Assembly (NCBI RefSeq): GCF_003007785.1
Contig: NZ_PXOH01000001.1
Coordinates: forward strand, 310,001 to 374,000
DNA from: Aphanothece hegewaldii CCALA 016
GTDB taxonomy: Bacteria > Cyanobacteriota > Cyanobacteriia > Cyanobacteriales > Microcystaceae
DNA length: 64,000 nt
Direction: 5' to 3'
Part shown: positions 45,483 to 54,000 of the stretch, piece after piece
Position numbering within the stretch: position 1 is the first letter of the stretch
How the letters are laid out: every line of letters starts with the position of its first letter
Position numbers and translations under genes: made by a program
The notes under the pieces: generated by a model
What the model was told of the DNA's origin: nothing
Database searches by the model: none
What the model saw: only the letters and a program-made list of their open reading frames with translations

Positions 45483-45755
45483 ATGAATATTTTTGGAATT
45501 GGATTGCCAGAAATGGTTTTAATTTTCGTAATTGCTTTATTAATATTCGGTCCCAAAAAATTACCCGAAGTTGGGCGAAGTCTGGGAAAAGCAATTAGAG
45601 GATTTCAAGACGCATCAAAAGAATTTGAAACTGAATTTAAGCGAGAAGTGGATGAGCTAGAAGAATCCGTAAAAATGAAGGCGGAACTAGAAGAAAGTAA
45701 ATCTGGCTCAAACAAGTCAGAAGCTACAACCTCTAACCCTTCTAGCTCTAGCTAA
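45483..45755 (+). CDS. tatA: Sec-independent protein translocase TatA/E
   Basis: A subunit of the twin-arginine translocase that forms the protein-conducting assembly in the plasma or thylakoid membrane. N-terminal MNIFGIGLPEMVLIFVIALLIFGPKKLPEVGRSLGKAIRGF is the family's transmembrane helix, hinge FGP and amphipathic helix; the C-terminal ~45 residues are charged and Ser-rich. Its stop (TAA 45753-45755) overlaps the stop of the convergent response-regulator gene by three bases. Confidence 0.95.
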   Translation: MNIFGIGLPEMVLIFVIALLIFGPKKLPEVGRSLGKAIRGFQDASKEFETEFKREVDELEESVKMKAELEESKSGSNKSEATTSNPSSSS

Positions 45756-46462
45756 ACTACCAGTGGAACATCGATAAATTTATAGCCAACTCCTCTAATA
45801 GTTTGAATAATTGAAGGAGAATCAACATTTGCTTCAATTTTTTTGCGAATTTGACCAATATGAACATCAACAACTCGATGATCACCCAAATAATTATAAT
45901 CCCACACCTTTTGAATTAACTCAGCCCGACTCCAAACTCTGCCCGGTTCTTGGGCTAAACAGTGCAGAAGATCAAATTCTAGAGAAGTTAAAGCGATCGT
46001 ACTGCCTTGGATGATAACTTCTCTAGAAATCGGATCGATGATGATATTCATAAATTTTAGGGGTTTTTCCTCAAAAGATGAAACCACGCGGCGGCGTTTT
46101 AAAATCGCCTGAATTCGTAGTGTAAGTTCTTCGAGGTCAAATGGCTTTGTGATATAATCATCAGCCCCACGTAAAAACCCCTTTCGTTTATCATCGAGAT
46201 CAGTCCGTGAAGTGAGCATGAGAATATAGACATTTGTCAAAGATTGCATTTTCTCACACAAGTCGTATCCTAATGTATCGGGTAAATTAACATCTAAAAT
46301 CACTAAATCTGGACTAAACTGCTCAAAAATAGCTAAAGCAGATTTTCCATCCGCCGCCCCTTGGACTTGATAGCTTTTTTGTCCCAGAAAACGCATAATC
46401 AGGTTACGAATTGCTGAATCATCTTCAACAATCAGAATTTTGGCACAAGCAACAGCGATCAT
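45752..46462 (-). CDS. OmpR/PhoB-family response regulator
   Basis: A two-component transcription regulator: receiver domain (ILIVEDDSAIRNL, phospho-acceptor Asp in LVILDVNLPD, KPFDLEEL near the end of the receiver), then a winged-helix DNA-binding domain (LTSLEFDLLHCLAQEPGRVWSR...VVDVHIGQIRKKI...IQTIRGVGYKF). No sensor kinase gene adjoins it, so the partner is elsewhere. It converges on tatA. It is not clearly RpaA or RpaB by eye, so I leave the symbol empty. Confidence 0.94.
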   Translation of the reverse strand: MIAVACAKILIVEDDSAIRNLIMRFLGQKSYQVQGAADGKSALAIFEQFSPDLVILDVNLPDTLGYDLCEKMQSLTNVYILMLTSRTDLDDKRKGFLRGADDYITKPFDLEELTLRIQAILKRRRVVSSFEEKPLKFMNIIIDPISREVIIQGSTIALTSLEFDLLHCLAQEPGRVWSRAELIQKVWDYNYLGDHRVVDVHIGQIRKKIEANVDSPSIIQTIRGVGYKFIDVPLVV

Positions 46463-46704
46463 TATGAATCACTCAAAAAGAAAAAAAGTACGGTTGAGAA
46501 ATCTTATCAATTTCAAGGTATATCCACTACTCATTTTATAATTCCCATATTTGCTAATTTTTTGTCGAGTCGATGGCAAATTTTTCTTAGACTCTCAATC
46601 GTCGAAAACTCTGATCTATCTTTAGAATGGATGATGAGGTCGCTTACAAGCAAGCGAGTTTGTTGCTTAAATAGGGAAAAGGCTTGTCTTAGGAGATTAA
46701 TAGC

Positions 46705-47331
46705 ATGAGTGAGCAAAGTCCTTATGAACAACTTGGAGTTACTGAAGAATCGTCTTTTGAAGAAATTCAGGACGCAAAACAGCGTTTAATGCTGCAACAT
46801 CAAGATGATCATAAATTAACTGAGAAAATTGAGGCCGCTTATGATGCCGTGATTATGGATCGGCTTAGACTTAGACAAGAAGGTAAAATCAAAGTTCCTG
46901 AGCGTATTCGCTTTCCAGAAAGAGGGTCAGAAGCTCCCACGACTATCAAACCACTTTCGATAGAGCGATCGCCCTCTTGGTTACAAAAGTTAATCGATAA
47001 ACCTTCGGCGACTGAGCTTGGTATTAGTGCTGGCGTTTTTGTCGTTTTAGCGGTGATGACACTTTTTGCTGGGGCGCAAGGAAGTTCTTTATTATCGCTT
47101 TTTCTGGCTTTAGGCGTTTTTGCAAATATCTATTTTTTGAATCGCAAAGAACAGAAATTCGGCCGAGCAGTTCTGATCACCTTTTTTGGCTTACTCTTGG
47201 GAATAGGCTTAGGTGCAGGTATCGCAAGCGGTTTAGAGGCAGCTAAAGTCGTTTTTCCTTTTTCTGTTCAGCAATTCTATGCTCTCATTACCTTTTTCTT
47301 GTTGTGGTTAATTAGTAGCTTTCTGCGTTAG
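46705..47331 (+). CDS. CPP1-like family protein (J-like domain plus membrane spans)
   Basis: The N-terminal ~60 residues (SPYEQLGVTEESSFEEIQDAKQRL) resemble a J-domain without the HPD motif, as in the CPP1/chaperone-like protein of POR family, which in plants stabilises protochlorophyllide oxidoreductase. The C-terminal half has three to four hydrophobic spans. At 208 residues and with this order of parts it fits the cyanobacterial CPP1-like proteins. Possibly a membrane-bound cofactor of protein folding in chlorophyll synthesis; that function is from the plant homologue. GGAG stands 11 bases ahead of ATG 46705. Confidence 0.88.
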   Translation: MSEQSPYEQLGVTEESSFEEIQDAKQRLMLQHQDDHKLTEKIEAAYDAVIMDRLRLRQEGKIKVPERIRFPERGSEAPTTIKPLSIERSPSWLQKLIDKPSATELGISAGVFVVLAVMTLFAGAQGSSLLSLFLALGVFANIYFLNRKEQKFGRAVLITFFGLLLGIGLGAGIASGLEAAKVVFPFSVQQFYALITFFLLWLISSFLR

Positions 47332-47337
47332 AGTGCA

Positions 47338-48033
47338 TCAGCCTGTCATGGGAAGATCTGTAACAATTAGGTCTACGGCTTCCCTGAGATTATTTACAAT
47401 AAAATCGGGTTTGTATAACTCTAATTGGGATTGATCCCGAATCCCTGATAAAACGCCAATAACTTTAATATTATGGGTTTTTGCGGCAATAATATCCGCT
47501 TCGGTATCCCCAACCATCCAAACATCAGAAGCGGGGGGTAATTCTTTTAAGGCTCGTTCCATTAGTAAGGGTTTATCTTTGGTATCGGCCGTTTTAAGAT
47601 AATCATTACTCAAACAATAACGACGGTTTGGCGCAAAAAAACGAGCTAAGTCATATTGATTAAATGCTGCATCTAATTCTCTGACTCGTCGCATCGTCAT
47701 GACTGCGAGATCAAATCCGAGTTTTTGGATATATTCTAATGTTTCGATGGCTTTGGGTACAGGACGATCGTACACCAAATACGGAACCTGATGTACAGTC
47801 TTTTTCCGCATCATGGAAAACGCGTCAGCTTGTATGTCATCTAATCCTGATAATAGTCCGATTTTACTTTCAGGGACTCTGTGGCGTTTCAGTTTCCAAA
47901 ATTCGGCTTTTTTCAGTTCCTTAATTTCTTGGTCGGGTCTTTTGGTTTGCTCAAGGCACAATCGATAAACTTGGTAGTATCGTTCGGAAACGTCCATAAT
48001 TGGCCCATCAAAGTCAGTAATTAGTCTTATCAT
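47338..48033 (-). CDS. HAD-family phosphatase (PGP/HisB-like)
   Basis: A 231-residue HAD-fold hydrolase. Motif I is RLITDFDGPIMD with both catalytic Asp residues, motif II LAVMTMRR, and the motif III/IV region ends in DVWMVGDTEADIIAAKTHNIKVIGVLSGIR. A small helical cap lies after motif I. Phosphoglycolate or other small sugar phosphates are typical targets of this subgroup; the substrate is not determined. It converges closely (6 bases) on the CPP1-like gene. Confidence 0.92.
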   Translation of the reverse strand: MIRLITDFDGPIMDVSERYYQVYRLCLEQTKRPDQEIKELKKAEFWKLKRHRVPESKIGLLSGLDDIQADAFSMMRKKTVHQVPYLVYDRPVPKAIETLEYIQKLGFDLAVMTMRRVRELDAAFNQYDLARFFAPNRRYCLSNDYLKTADTKDKPLLMERALKELPPASDVWMVGDTEADIIAAKTHNIKVIGVLSGIRDQSQLELYKPDFIVNNLREAVDLIVTDLPMTG

Positions 48034-48156
48034 TTATGCTTATATATTGTTAAGTTTTGTATATAAGTTAAGACTAACGATTGATCATTAAAAAATCAAC
48101 TATCTGTGTGATCAAACTTAGATAAGATTTACTTACGAATTTTCTTTGTATTACTT

Positions 48157-48315
48157 ATGATTCAGAAACGGCACTCGCTTTTAACTCTTTTTCTGTTTTC
48201 TGTTGCATTACCGCTTAATGCTCAAATTATCCCTGATGATACTTTAGGTAATGAAAATTCGCGGGTCATTCCTATTGATACAACAACAGAATTGATACAA
48301 GGGGATCGTTGTTGA
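48157..48315 (+). pseudogene. Decayed start of a filamentous-haemagglutinin (two-partner secretion) gene
   Basis: The frame from ATG 48157 encodes a signal peptide (LLTLFLFSVALPLNAQ) and then IIPDDTLGNENSRVIP, the characteristic N-terminus of cyanobacterial filamentous-haemagglutinin/TPS-domain proteins, which continues as an Asn/Gly-rich beta-helix. Here a TGA at 48313 ends it after 52 codons, and no remaining haemagglutinin sequence follows before the DUF4359 gene. It is the surviving stub of a lost adhesin gene. Confidence 0.75.
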
Positions 48316-48375
48316 TAGTGGTCTATCGGCTTCTGTTGAAAATTTACAACTTATTACTTTACTTCTACAATTGCA

Positions 48376-48750
48376 CTACGACTCAGAATAAGTAATAAAC
48401 TTGCCAAATGCGCCAAGGGTTTTCATTCTGCCTATTCCTGGTATTTCTGTCGTATAAACACTAATCACGCCTAAGTTTTGTCGTTCCGTTGTTGTATCAA
48501 TTGCTGGTTTAATTAGATTATTTTTGACGGTATTTTTGACCATAACTGGCATACCATCCTTATCACAGTATCCCGTCTTCTGACAGACAAATTTTTCCGA
48601 TTTTTCCATTAAGCGATCGCTTGCGTATTCGGTGTATGCTTCTTGTTGAGGGTTGGTTGCTGCCATCAATACCCCTAGAATAACGACTGTAACGCTTCCT
48701 TTAATCAAATTGCCATTCATACCGAGTTTTTGCTTGATGATTGTTTTCAT
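48376..48750 (-). CDS. DUF4359 domain protein (124 aa)
   Basis: A small exported or membrane-anchored protein: one hydrophobic segment (GSVTVVILGVLMAATNP) at residues ~18-34 followed by YTEYASDRLMEKSEKFVC, which matches the cyanobacterial DUF4359 family, and two Cys (CQKTGYC) likely in a disulfide. The rest is a mixed alpha/beta stretch. Function is unknown. It lies divergently (convergently to the adhesin relic) with about 58 bases to the toxin gene upstream on the same strand. Confidence 0.8.
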   Translation of the reverse strand: MKTIIKQKLGMNGNLIKGSVTVVILGVLMAATNPQQEAYTEYASDRLMEKSEKFVCQKTGYCDKDGMPVMVKNTVKNNLIKPAIDTTTERQNLGVISVYTTEIPGIGRMKTLGAFGKFITYSES

Positions 48751-48807
48751 CTTCTATTCTGACAGGCTGATCCAGATTCTGAGAAGACCTTCTAATGTTT
48801 ATTTCAG

Positions 48808-49209
48808 TTAAGATATTGTCCAGTTTTCTAATGTTAGTCTAGAAATGCGATCGTAATGACGAGTATTATTAGTAACTAAGATACAGTTTTCAGTTAAGGC
48901 AACACTTGCAATTAGTAAATCAAAATCTGCTACAGGCTTGCCAATTTGACGCAGTTGTGCTTTTAGTTGTCCATATTGTTTAAGAGTTTCAATTGTTAAG
49001 GATAAGATTGTGATATTGCTAATAAATTGTTCAGCACGAGCTACATTATTAACCACTTGGCTAGAATTATAAGCCCCAAAATATAATTCGGCAACTGTAA
49101 TTACACAAATAGATAAATTATTCCAATTAGTTGTTATAACTCTATCTCTAACAGTAGTTCGACCATTTAACCAATAAATACAAGTATCTGTATCGAGTAG
49201 ATAATTCAC
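48808..49209 (-). CDS. vapC: VapC-type PIN-domain toxin
   Basis: A 133-residue PIN-domain ribonuclease, the toxin of a type II pair. Catalytic acids are in the expected places: MNYLLDTDTCIYW (Asp6), VAELYFGA (Glu), DFDLLIASVAL (Asp) and VTNNTRHYDRI. The start is GTG 49209, two bases after the stop of the antitoxin gene, so it is translated after its partner. Probably cleaves specific tRNA or other RNA when the antitoxin is degraded; the target is not known. Confidence 0.92.
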   Translation of the reverse strand: MNYLLDTDTCIYWLNGRTTVRDRVITTNWNNLSICVITVAELYFGAYNSSQVVNNVARAEQFISNITILSLTIETLKQYGQLKAQLRQIGKPVADFDLLIASVALTENCILVTNNTRHYDRISRLTLENWTIS

Positions 49210-49211
49210 AG

Positions 49212-49460
49212 TTAATCTTTAGATTGCTCTAATGTACGAGTCTGATAAATTTCCTTAACAATTTCTTCAGGATTGCGGTCATCTGTCCAACTACCAAAGG
49301 TTTCGAGGAAAGCTTGAGAAGGTTTAGATGTCTGATTATTGTTATTTTCTTGAAGAGTTCGTCGAACAATTTTTTCGATCAGATGTTCTAACTCGGCTAA
49401 AGTAATATTTTTAATTGACTGAGTTGAAGTTTGATAAACGTTTTCTGGTAATTGAGTCAT
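49212..49460 (-). CDS. Antitoxin partner of the VapC-type toxin
   Basis: An 82-residue protein directly ahead of vapC. N-terminal helices (LAELEHLIEKIVRRTLQENN) and the C-terminal EEIVKEIYQTRTLEQSKD are typical of PIN-toxin antitoxins, whose C-terminus wraps the toxin. No clear DNA-binding fold was identified, so the family is uncertain. ATG 49460 has TTAGTAAGGAAAAACC-type sequence ahead; the pair most likely represses its own promoter by analogy with VapBC. priA ends 25 bases upstream of its start on the same strand in the other direction of reading, i.e. it follows priA. Confidence 0.8.
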   Translation of the reverse strand: MTQLPENVYQTSTQSIKNITLAELEHLIEKIVRRTLQENNNNQTSKPSQAFLETFGSWTDDRNPEEIVKEIYQTRTLEQSKD

Positions 49461-49484
49461 GTTATGGTTTTTCCTTACTAAAGA

Positions 49485-51989
49485 TTAATCAATACTCATT
49501 GGATCAACATCGATCGCCATCTTAACGGACGCGGGACAACTATTCTTTAAGTCCTGTAAATTCTTTAACAAACTCTCACTCAAAGCGTCAAATTTTAATA
49601 AAATCTGCCAACGATAACGACGCGCTACCCTCATAATCTGCGCTGGTGCGGGTCCAAGAACTTCTCCCATTGAGCCTAACATTTCTATACAGCGATCGGC
49701 TAAAATTTCGGCAGTATGTTGTACTTCGACCCCATCAATACCACTCAGACGGATTAAAATTAGCTTACCGTATGGCGGATAATTTAAACTTTCTCGTTGG
49801 GGTAATTCCATTTCAAGAAACCCTTGATAATTATGATGACGTACCGCTTGAATTACTGGATGTTCTGGCGAATAAGTTTGTATAATAACTTTGCCTGGAT
49901 CTTCTCCTCTTCCTGCGCGTCCTGCTACTTGTGCTAAAGTCCCGAAAGCGCGTTCGGCTGCACGATAATCGGAATGATACAATAAACCATCCGCCGCAAC
50001 TACTCCAACTAAGGTAACATTGGCAATATCTAGCCCTTTGGTTAACATTTGTGTACCGACTAAAACATCAGCCTCGCCTTTTGTAAACTGATTCAATAAA
50101 GTACGGTGAGCATCTTTCGTGCGTGTCGTATCACTATCAAAGCGTAGCCATTTTAAATTCGGAAACATTTCGGTTAATTCTTGGGTAACTTTTTGGGTTC
50201 CACTCCCAAAAAACTTAAAATAGGGTGAACCACATTCGGGACAATTACGAGGATGCAATTGATTATGATTGCAATAGTGACAGCGTAGTAATTCGGTCGC
50301 TCCGTCATGGGTGTAGTGATAGGATAGGGAAACATCACAATGGGGACATTCCACCACATAACCACAACTTCTACACGATACAAAAGTACTATGTCCGCGA
50401 CGATTAATAAATAAAATTCCTTGTTTTTTTTGTTCAACAAGATTATGTAAAGCGTCTTGTAATGAACGACTAAAAATCGATCGATTTCCCAGTTGTAATT
50501 CTCGTCTCATGTCTACAATTTCCACTGGAGGTAAAGGACGAGAATGAATTCGCTCTGGCAAAGAAAGATAGTAAGCGTGCTTAGTATTTTCTTGGATATT
50601 AACCCATGTTTCTAATGAAGGTGTAGCAGAACCCAAGACTAAAGGACAATTTTCTAGTTCACAACGCCACCTAGCAACTTGTCGAGCGTGATAGGTTGGG
50701 ATAAGCTGAGTTTGTTTAAAACTAGAGTCGTGTTCTTCATCTAAGATAATTAGACCGAGTTTGGGTAAAGGTGCAAAAATCGCGGAACGAGTGCCAATTA
50801 CTATTTGTGGTTCACCTGTGAGCATTTGTCGCCATGTGTCGTATCTTTCCCCATCGGATAACTCACTATGATAGACACAGACTTTATTACCAAATCTAGC
50901 ACGAAAGCGATCGGTTAGTTGGGGCGTTAAACCGATCTCTGGAACTAAAACCAGTGCTGATTGTCCTTTTTCGAGTAGAGGTGCGATCGCTTGAATATAT
51001 ACTTCAGTTTTACCAGATCCCGTGACACCGTGTAATAAAATCTGGCTATATTGGGTTGTTTCTTGGATTTTGTTTAAAGCTTCTGTTTGAGAAGGTGACA
51101 GTTTTTTCGCTGTATCTTTGAGTGCTTGTGGTTGGGACAAAAAGCGGAGTTTTTCTCGTTGTTCGATTACTACATAACCTTTTTTCGCTAAATTTTCTGC
51201 TACTGATGAACTTATTTTCGAGATTTGTAATAAATCATTGAACCAAAGTTCCCCCCCGCGACGACGTAAAACTTCAATAACTTCTCGCTGTTTATCGGTT
51301 AAATCTGGAGGAAAATTATCAATAATTAGAGTAATTGCTTTTGAGTGTTTAGGGCGAATCGTTTGCGGAGGTTCTAGATAACTTTCAACCCAACCGCGTT
51401 TAATTAAATCTCTGAGGCCGCGTTGCGCGTTTCTGACCTTACTATAGATATGTTGTGCGCTATAGTCACCTCTTGATTGAGATTTTAGTAAAGCTATAAT
51501 TTCTTGTGCGCTATGATTACAAAAATTTTCGGCACCATTTGGGATAGATTCAGATTTTAGACGGATGCGACGTTGAGACTTACCGAGTAACCCAGGGGGT
51601 AAAGCCACCCGAATGACCGTTATTAAGTCAGTATAGTAATATTTAGCGACTCGATTCAGTAATTCCCAATATGTTGGGGGAAAAAAGCCAGATGTCACCA
51701 CATCTTCAACTTCTTTAATGCGATCTTCTGTTAAGTTTTCTGGCAAACTCTTGACAAAACGAATCGCAATTCCTCCAACCACCTGAGAGCCAAAAGGTAC
51801 GCTTAAAATATCTCCTGGTTGAATTGATAAATCCGAAGGAACAGAATAGATAAATAGCTTTTCTTCCCAATTTTCAGTATTTGGTGATCCTGGAAAATCA
51901 ACTAAAACTTCTAACCAGCTTTGAGGAGTTTGGAACGAGTAAGACGATTTTAATTCTGAGGCGATGAGCATCGAATTGGCAGCACACAT
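49485..51989 (-). CDS. priA: Primosomal replication restart helicase PriA
   Basis: PriA is a superfamily 2 helicase that recognises stalled replication forks and reloads the replisome. Walker A is in LLHGVTGSGKTEVYIQ, the DExH box in LIILDEEHDSSF, and motifs V-VI in VLVGTQMLTKGLDIANVTLV...QVAGRAGRG. Between them lies the eight-Cys zinc-binding insert (CRSCGYVVECPHCDVSLS...CHYCNH...CPECGSPYFK), all Cys present. The 834-residue length is usual in cyanobacteria. ATG 51989 is used; ATG at codon 7 is also possible. The antitoxin and toxin genes follow closely. Confidence 0.97.
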   Translation of the reverse strand: MCAANSMLIASELKSSYSFQTPQSWLEVLVDFPGSPNTENWEEKLFIYSVPSDLSIQPGDILSVPFGSQVVGGIAIRFVKSLPENLTEDRIKEVEDVVTSGFFPPTYWELLNRVAKYYYTDLITVIRVALPPGLLGKSQRRIRLKSESIPNGAENFCNHSAQEIIALLKSQSRGDYSAQHIYSKVRNAQRGLRDLIKRGWVESYLEPPQTIRPKHSKAITLIIDNFPPDLTDKQREVIEVLRRRGGELWFNDLLQISKISSSVAENLAKKGYVVIEQREKLRFLSQPQALKDTAKKLSPSQTEALNKIQETTQYSQILLHGVTGSGKTEVYIQAIAPLLEKGQSALVLVPEIGLTPQLTDRFRARFGNKVCVYHSELSDGERYDTWRQMLTGEPQIVIGTRSAIFAPLPKLGLIILDEEHDSSFKQTQLIPTYHARQVARWRCELENCPLVLGSATPSLETWVNIQENTKHAYYLSLPERIHSRPLPPVEIVDMRRELQLGNRSIFSRSLQDALHNLVEQKKQGILFINRRGHSTFVSCRSCGYVVECPHCDVSLSYHYTHDGATELLRCHYCNHNQLHPRNCPECGSPYFKFFGSGTQKVTQELTEMFPNLKWLRFDSDTTRTKDAHRTLLNQFTKGEADVLVGTQMLTKGLDIANVTLVGVVAADGLLYHSDYRAAERAFGTLAQVAGRAGRGEDPGKVIIQTYSPEHPVIQAVRHHNYQGFLEMELPQRESLNYPPYGKLILIRLSGIDGVEVQHTAEILADRCIEMLGSMGEVLGPAPAQIMRVARRYRWQILLKFDALSESLLKNLQDLKNSCPASVKMAIDVDPMSID

Positions 51990-52416
51990 AAAGTAAAGTA
52001 AGCAGATTCTCAGTTCCTTAATTATATGGCAATTTGACTGAGAATTTAAAGCCCAAGCCCAATCAAGCTTTGATTAATTGTATTGGTCGTTCCTTCATAA
52101 TATAAAGCCAAGTTCACAAAAAGTTAAGAAAAATAGCATTGACCTACCCAATTTTAGAGCGATCGGATACAGTGTAAACAAACATCGTATTTTTGGGATT
52201 TTAAATCATTCAAGATTGTAGTGAGACATACAAAAGCTTTCACCTAATTTGCTACCTTATTAACTTAAATACACTACCCAAAGCCAAGAATAGACATAAA
52301 CTAAACCTCATTAATTAAAAAAACGTTTAAAAATTGAGGATTTCCGAAAATAGATGTAAAAATTTTCCCATCGGGACAAGTGTTTTCTATTGATGCACGC
52401 TTTATAAACACTGCTT
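51990..52416. other. Divergent intergenic region between priA and sigma factor gene
   Basis: About 427 AT-rich bases separate the divergent genes, so they hold promoters of both. A short repeat AAGCCCAAGCCCAATC occurs near 52050. No gene, RNA or clear operator was recognised by eye. Confidence 0.4.
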
Positions 52417-53523
52417 ATGAATAACTTTAAACAAATGCCAAATCCTAATGCAGAGCTACCAATCAATACAAAAGAAAAGATAGATAACATTAGTGATGGA
52501 GTAGATCTCGAACTGATAGAATGGACGGATTCACCTGAAGAACGTTCACCATCGGGATATACAAAAACTTCATCAGATGACACAGTAGGAGCATTTTTTA
52601 AAGAAATGGCACGTTATCCCCTACTCAAACCTGAAGAAGAAGTTGAATTAGCATATGCGGTTAAATATCTCGCAGATGCAGAAGAAAAACGAATTGAACT
52701 CCAAGACAAATTAAAGCGTTTACCCACTAAACTAGAATGGGCAGAAGTCTTAGGGTTAGACAATGAACGTCAACTCGAAAATCGTCTTTATCGTGGACGA
52801 ACGGCTAAACGCAAAATGATTCGTTCTAATCTAAGATTAGTCGTATCTATAGCCAAACGTTATTTAAATCGGGGCGTTCCATTTTTAGATCTCATCCAAG
52901 AAGGTGCGATAGGATTAAACCGCGCAGCCGAAAAATTTGACCCTAATAAAGGTTATAAATTTTCAACTTATGCTTATTGGTGGATACGTCAAGCAATTAC
53001 CCGTACAATTGCTAATGATTCAAGAACAATTCGTTTACCCATTCATATTGTCGAAAAATTAAATAAACTCAAAAAAGCACAACGAGTTTTAAAGCAACAA
53101 CTTCAACGAAATCCTAATGAAAAAGAACTCGCTCAAGAACTTGAAGTAACTCCAGAACAACTGCGACAATTATTACAATTGCGTCGTCAATCATTATCGC
53201 TTAATCATCGCGTGGGTAAAGGTGAAGACACCGAATTAGTCGATTTATTAGAAGATGATGATCTTCAATTACCCGAAGAAAAAATGAATGAAGCAATGAT
53301 GCGTCAGGAAATTTCAGCCGTTTTAAGTGATGTTCTCACAGAACGAGAAAAAGATGTAATTTCTCTGCGTTATGGGTTAGCCACCAGTCAACCCTATACC
53401 TTAGAAGAAGTGGGAGGAATGTTCAATCTTTCCCGCGAAAGAGTCAGACAAATTCAAAGTAAAGCGATGAGAAAATTACGTCGTCCACAAGTTGCACGTC
53501 GTCTCAAAGGATGGTTAAGTTAA
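52417..53523 (+). CDS. RNA polymerase sigma factor of the RpoD (group 1/2) family
   Basis: A sigma-70 protein of 368 residues. Region 1.2 (DDTVGAFFKEMARYPLLKPEEEVELA), region 2 (RSNLRLVVSIAKRYLNRGVPFLDLIQEGAIGLNRAAEKFD...FSTYAYWWIRQAI) including the -10-recognition helix, region 3 (RLPIHIVEKLNKLKK) and region 4 (LTEREKDVISLRYGL...TLEEVGGMFNLSRERVRQIQSKAMRKLR) are all complete. Length and lack of a long region 1.1 mark it as a group 2 member (SigB-E type) rather than the principal SigA; which member cannot be settled by eye. Group 2 sigma factors run responses to nutrient, light and heat in cyanobacteria. Confidence 0.93.
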   Translation: MNNFKQMPNPNAELPINTKEKIDNISDGVDLELIEWTDSPEERSPSGYTKTSSDDTVGAFFKEMARYPLLKPEEEVELAYAVKYLADAEEKRIELQDKLKRLPTKLEWAEVLGLDNERQLENRLYRGRTAKRKMIRSNLRLVVSIAKRYLNRGVPFLDLIQEGAIGLNRAAEKFDPNKGYKFSTYAYWWIRQAITRTIANDSRTIRLPIHIVEKLNKLKKAQRVLKQQLQRNPNEKELAQELEVTPEQLRQLLQLRRQSLSLNHRVGKGEDTELVDLLEDDDLQLPEEKMNEAMMRQEISAVLSDVLTEREKDVISLRYGLATSQPYTLEEVGGMFNLSRERVRQIQSKAMRKLRRPQVARRLKGWLS

Positions 53524-53543
53524 CGAAGGTTATATCATCTAAA

Positions 53544-53741
53544 TTATTTCTCCTCTTCTTTCGTTGGGGAGTTTTTTTTGCTGTGGAGAGGCAATAATTT
53601 TGAACCACGTCTAATAGTCGCTTTAGTAAACATTTCTGGAGTAATTTCTGGACAATCAGACAAGTCTATACTCTCATCTGTCATTTCATCAATTTTTTTC
53701 CAATCAGTGAGGGAGTTGTTCAAAGTAGGATCTTTCTTCAT
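53544..53741 (-). CDS. brnA: BrnA-type antitoxin
   Basis: A 65-residue antitoxin of the BrnTA family. The N-terminal LTDWKKIDEMTDESIDLSDCPEITPEMFTKATIRRG is the family pattern (D....S..P...PE.F..A..R), which binds DNA as a ribbon-helix-helix dimer in complete members; the C-terminus here is Lys/Ser-rich and short. The ATG at 53741 lies inside the end of the toxin gene (38-base overlap). The pair should repress its own promoter and lie on a single transcript. Confidence 0.88.
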   Translation of the reverse strand: MKKDPTLNNSLTDWKKIDEMTDESIDLSDCPEITPEMFTKATIRRGSKLLPLHSKKNSPTKEEEK

Positions 53742-53979
53742 TTTTGGTCGCTTTTCGTGCTGAAATAATTCTTATTTTATCTTTTCGCTCAGTGTAAACA
53801 ACAACAATAACTCGACCTTCTAATAAACCAATTAGAATAAATCGCTGCTCACCGTAGTTAGATCGCTCATCTTCTATAATAATTGTATCATTTTCAAAAA
53901 TCGCTACAACGTTTATAAAATCAATGCTGTGTTTGCGGATATTAGAAAAGCGTTTATTCTCGTCCCACTCAAAATCCAT
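53704..53979 (-). CDS. brnT: BrnT-type toxin
   Basis: A 91-residue ribonuclease-like toxin of the BrnT/RelE-like fold: MDFEWDENKRFSNIRKHSIDF opens it (the FEWDENK...N..KHGI.F family pattern), RFILIGLLEGRVIVVVYTERKDKIRIISARKATKNEER follows (the RIISAR signature). It probably blocks translation by RNA cleavage when BrnA is degraded. It lies divergent to the aminotransferase gene, separated by 21 bases. Confidence 0.93.
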   Translation of the reverse strand: MDFEWDENKRFSNIRKHSIDFINVVAIFENDTIIIEDERSNYGEQRFILIGLLEGRVIVVVYTERKDKIRIISARKATKNEERSYFEQLPH

Positions 53980-54000
53980 GATTTAAAGATAACAAGTAAA

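Noticed and set aside
46531-46731. 66-codon minus-strand frame upstream of the CPP1-like gene
   Set aside because: It overlaps the start of the CPP1-like gene, has no recognisable domain and no supporting ribosome site.
53550-53580. Terminator between the sigma factor gene and brnA
   Set aside because: A CTCC/GGAG pair before a T-run exists, but the stem is only four to five pairs with mismatches and lies inside the brnA coding end.
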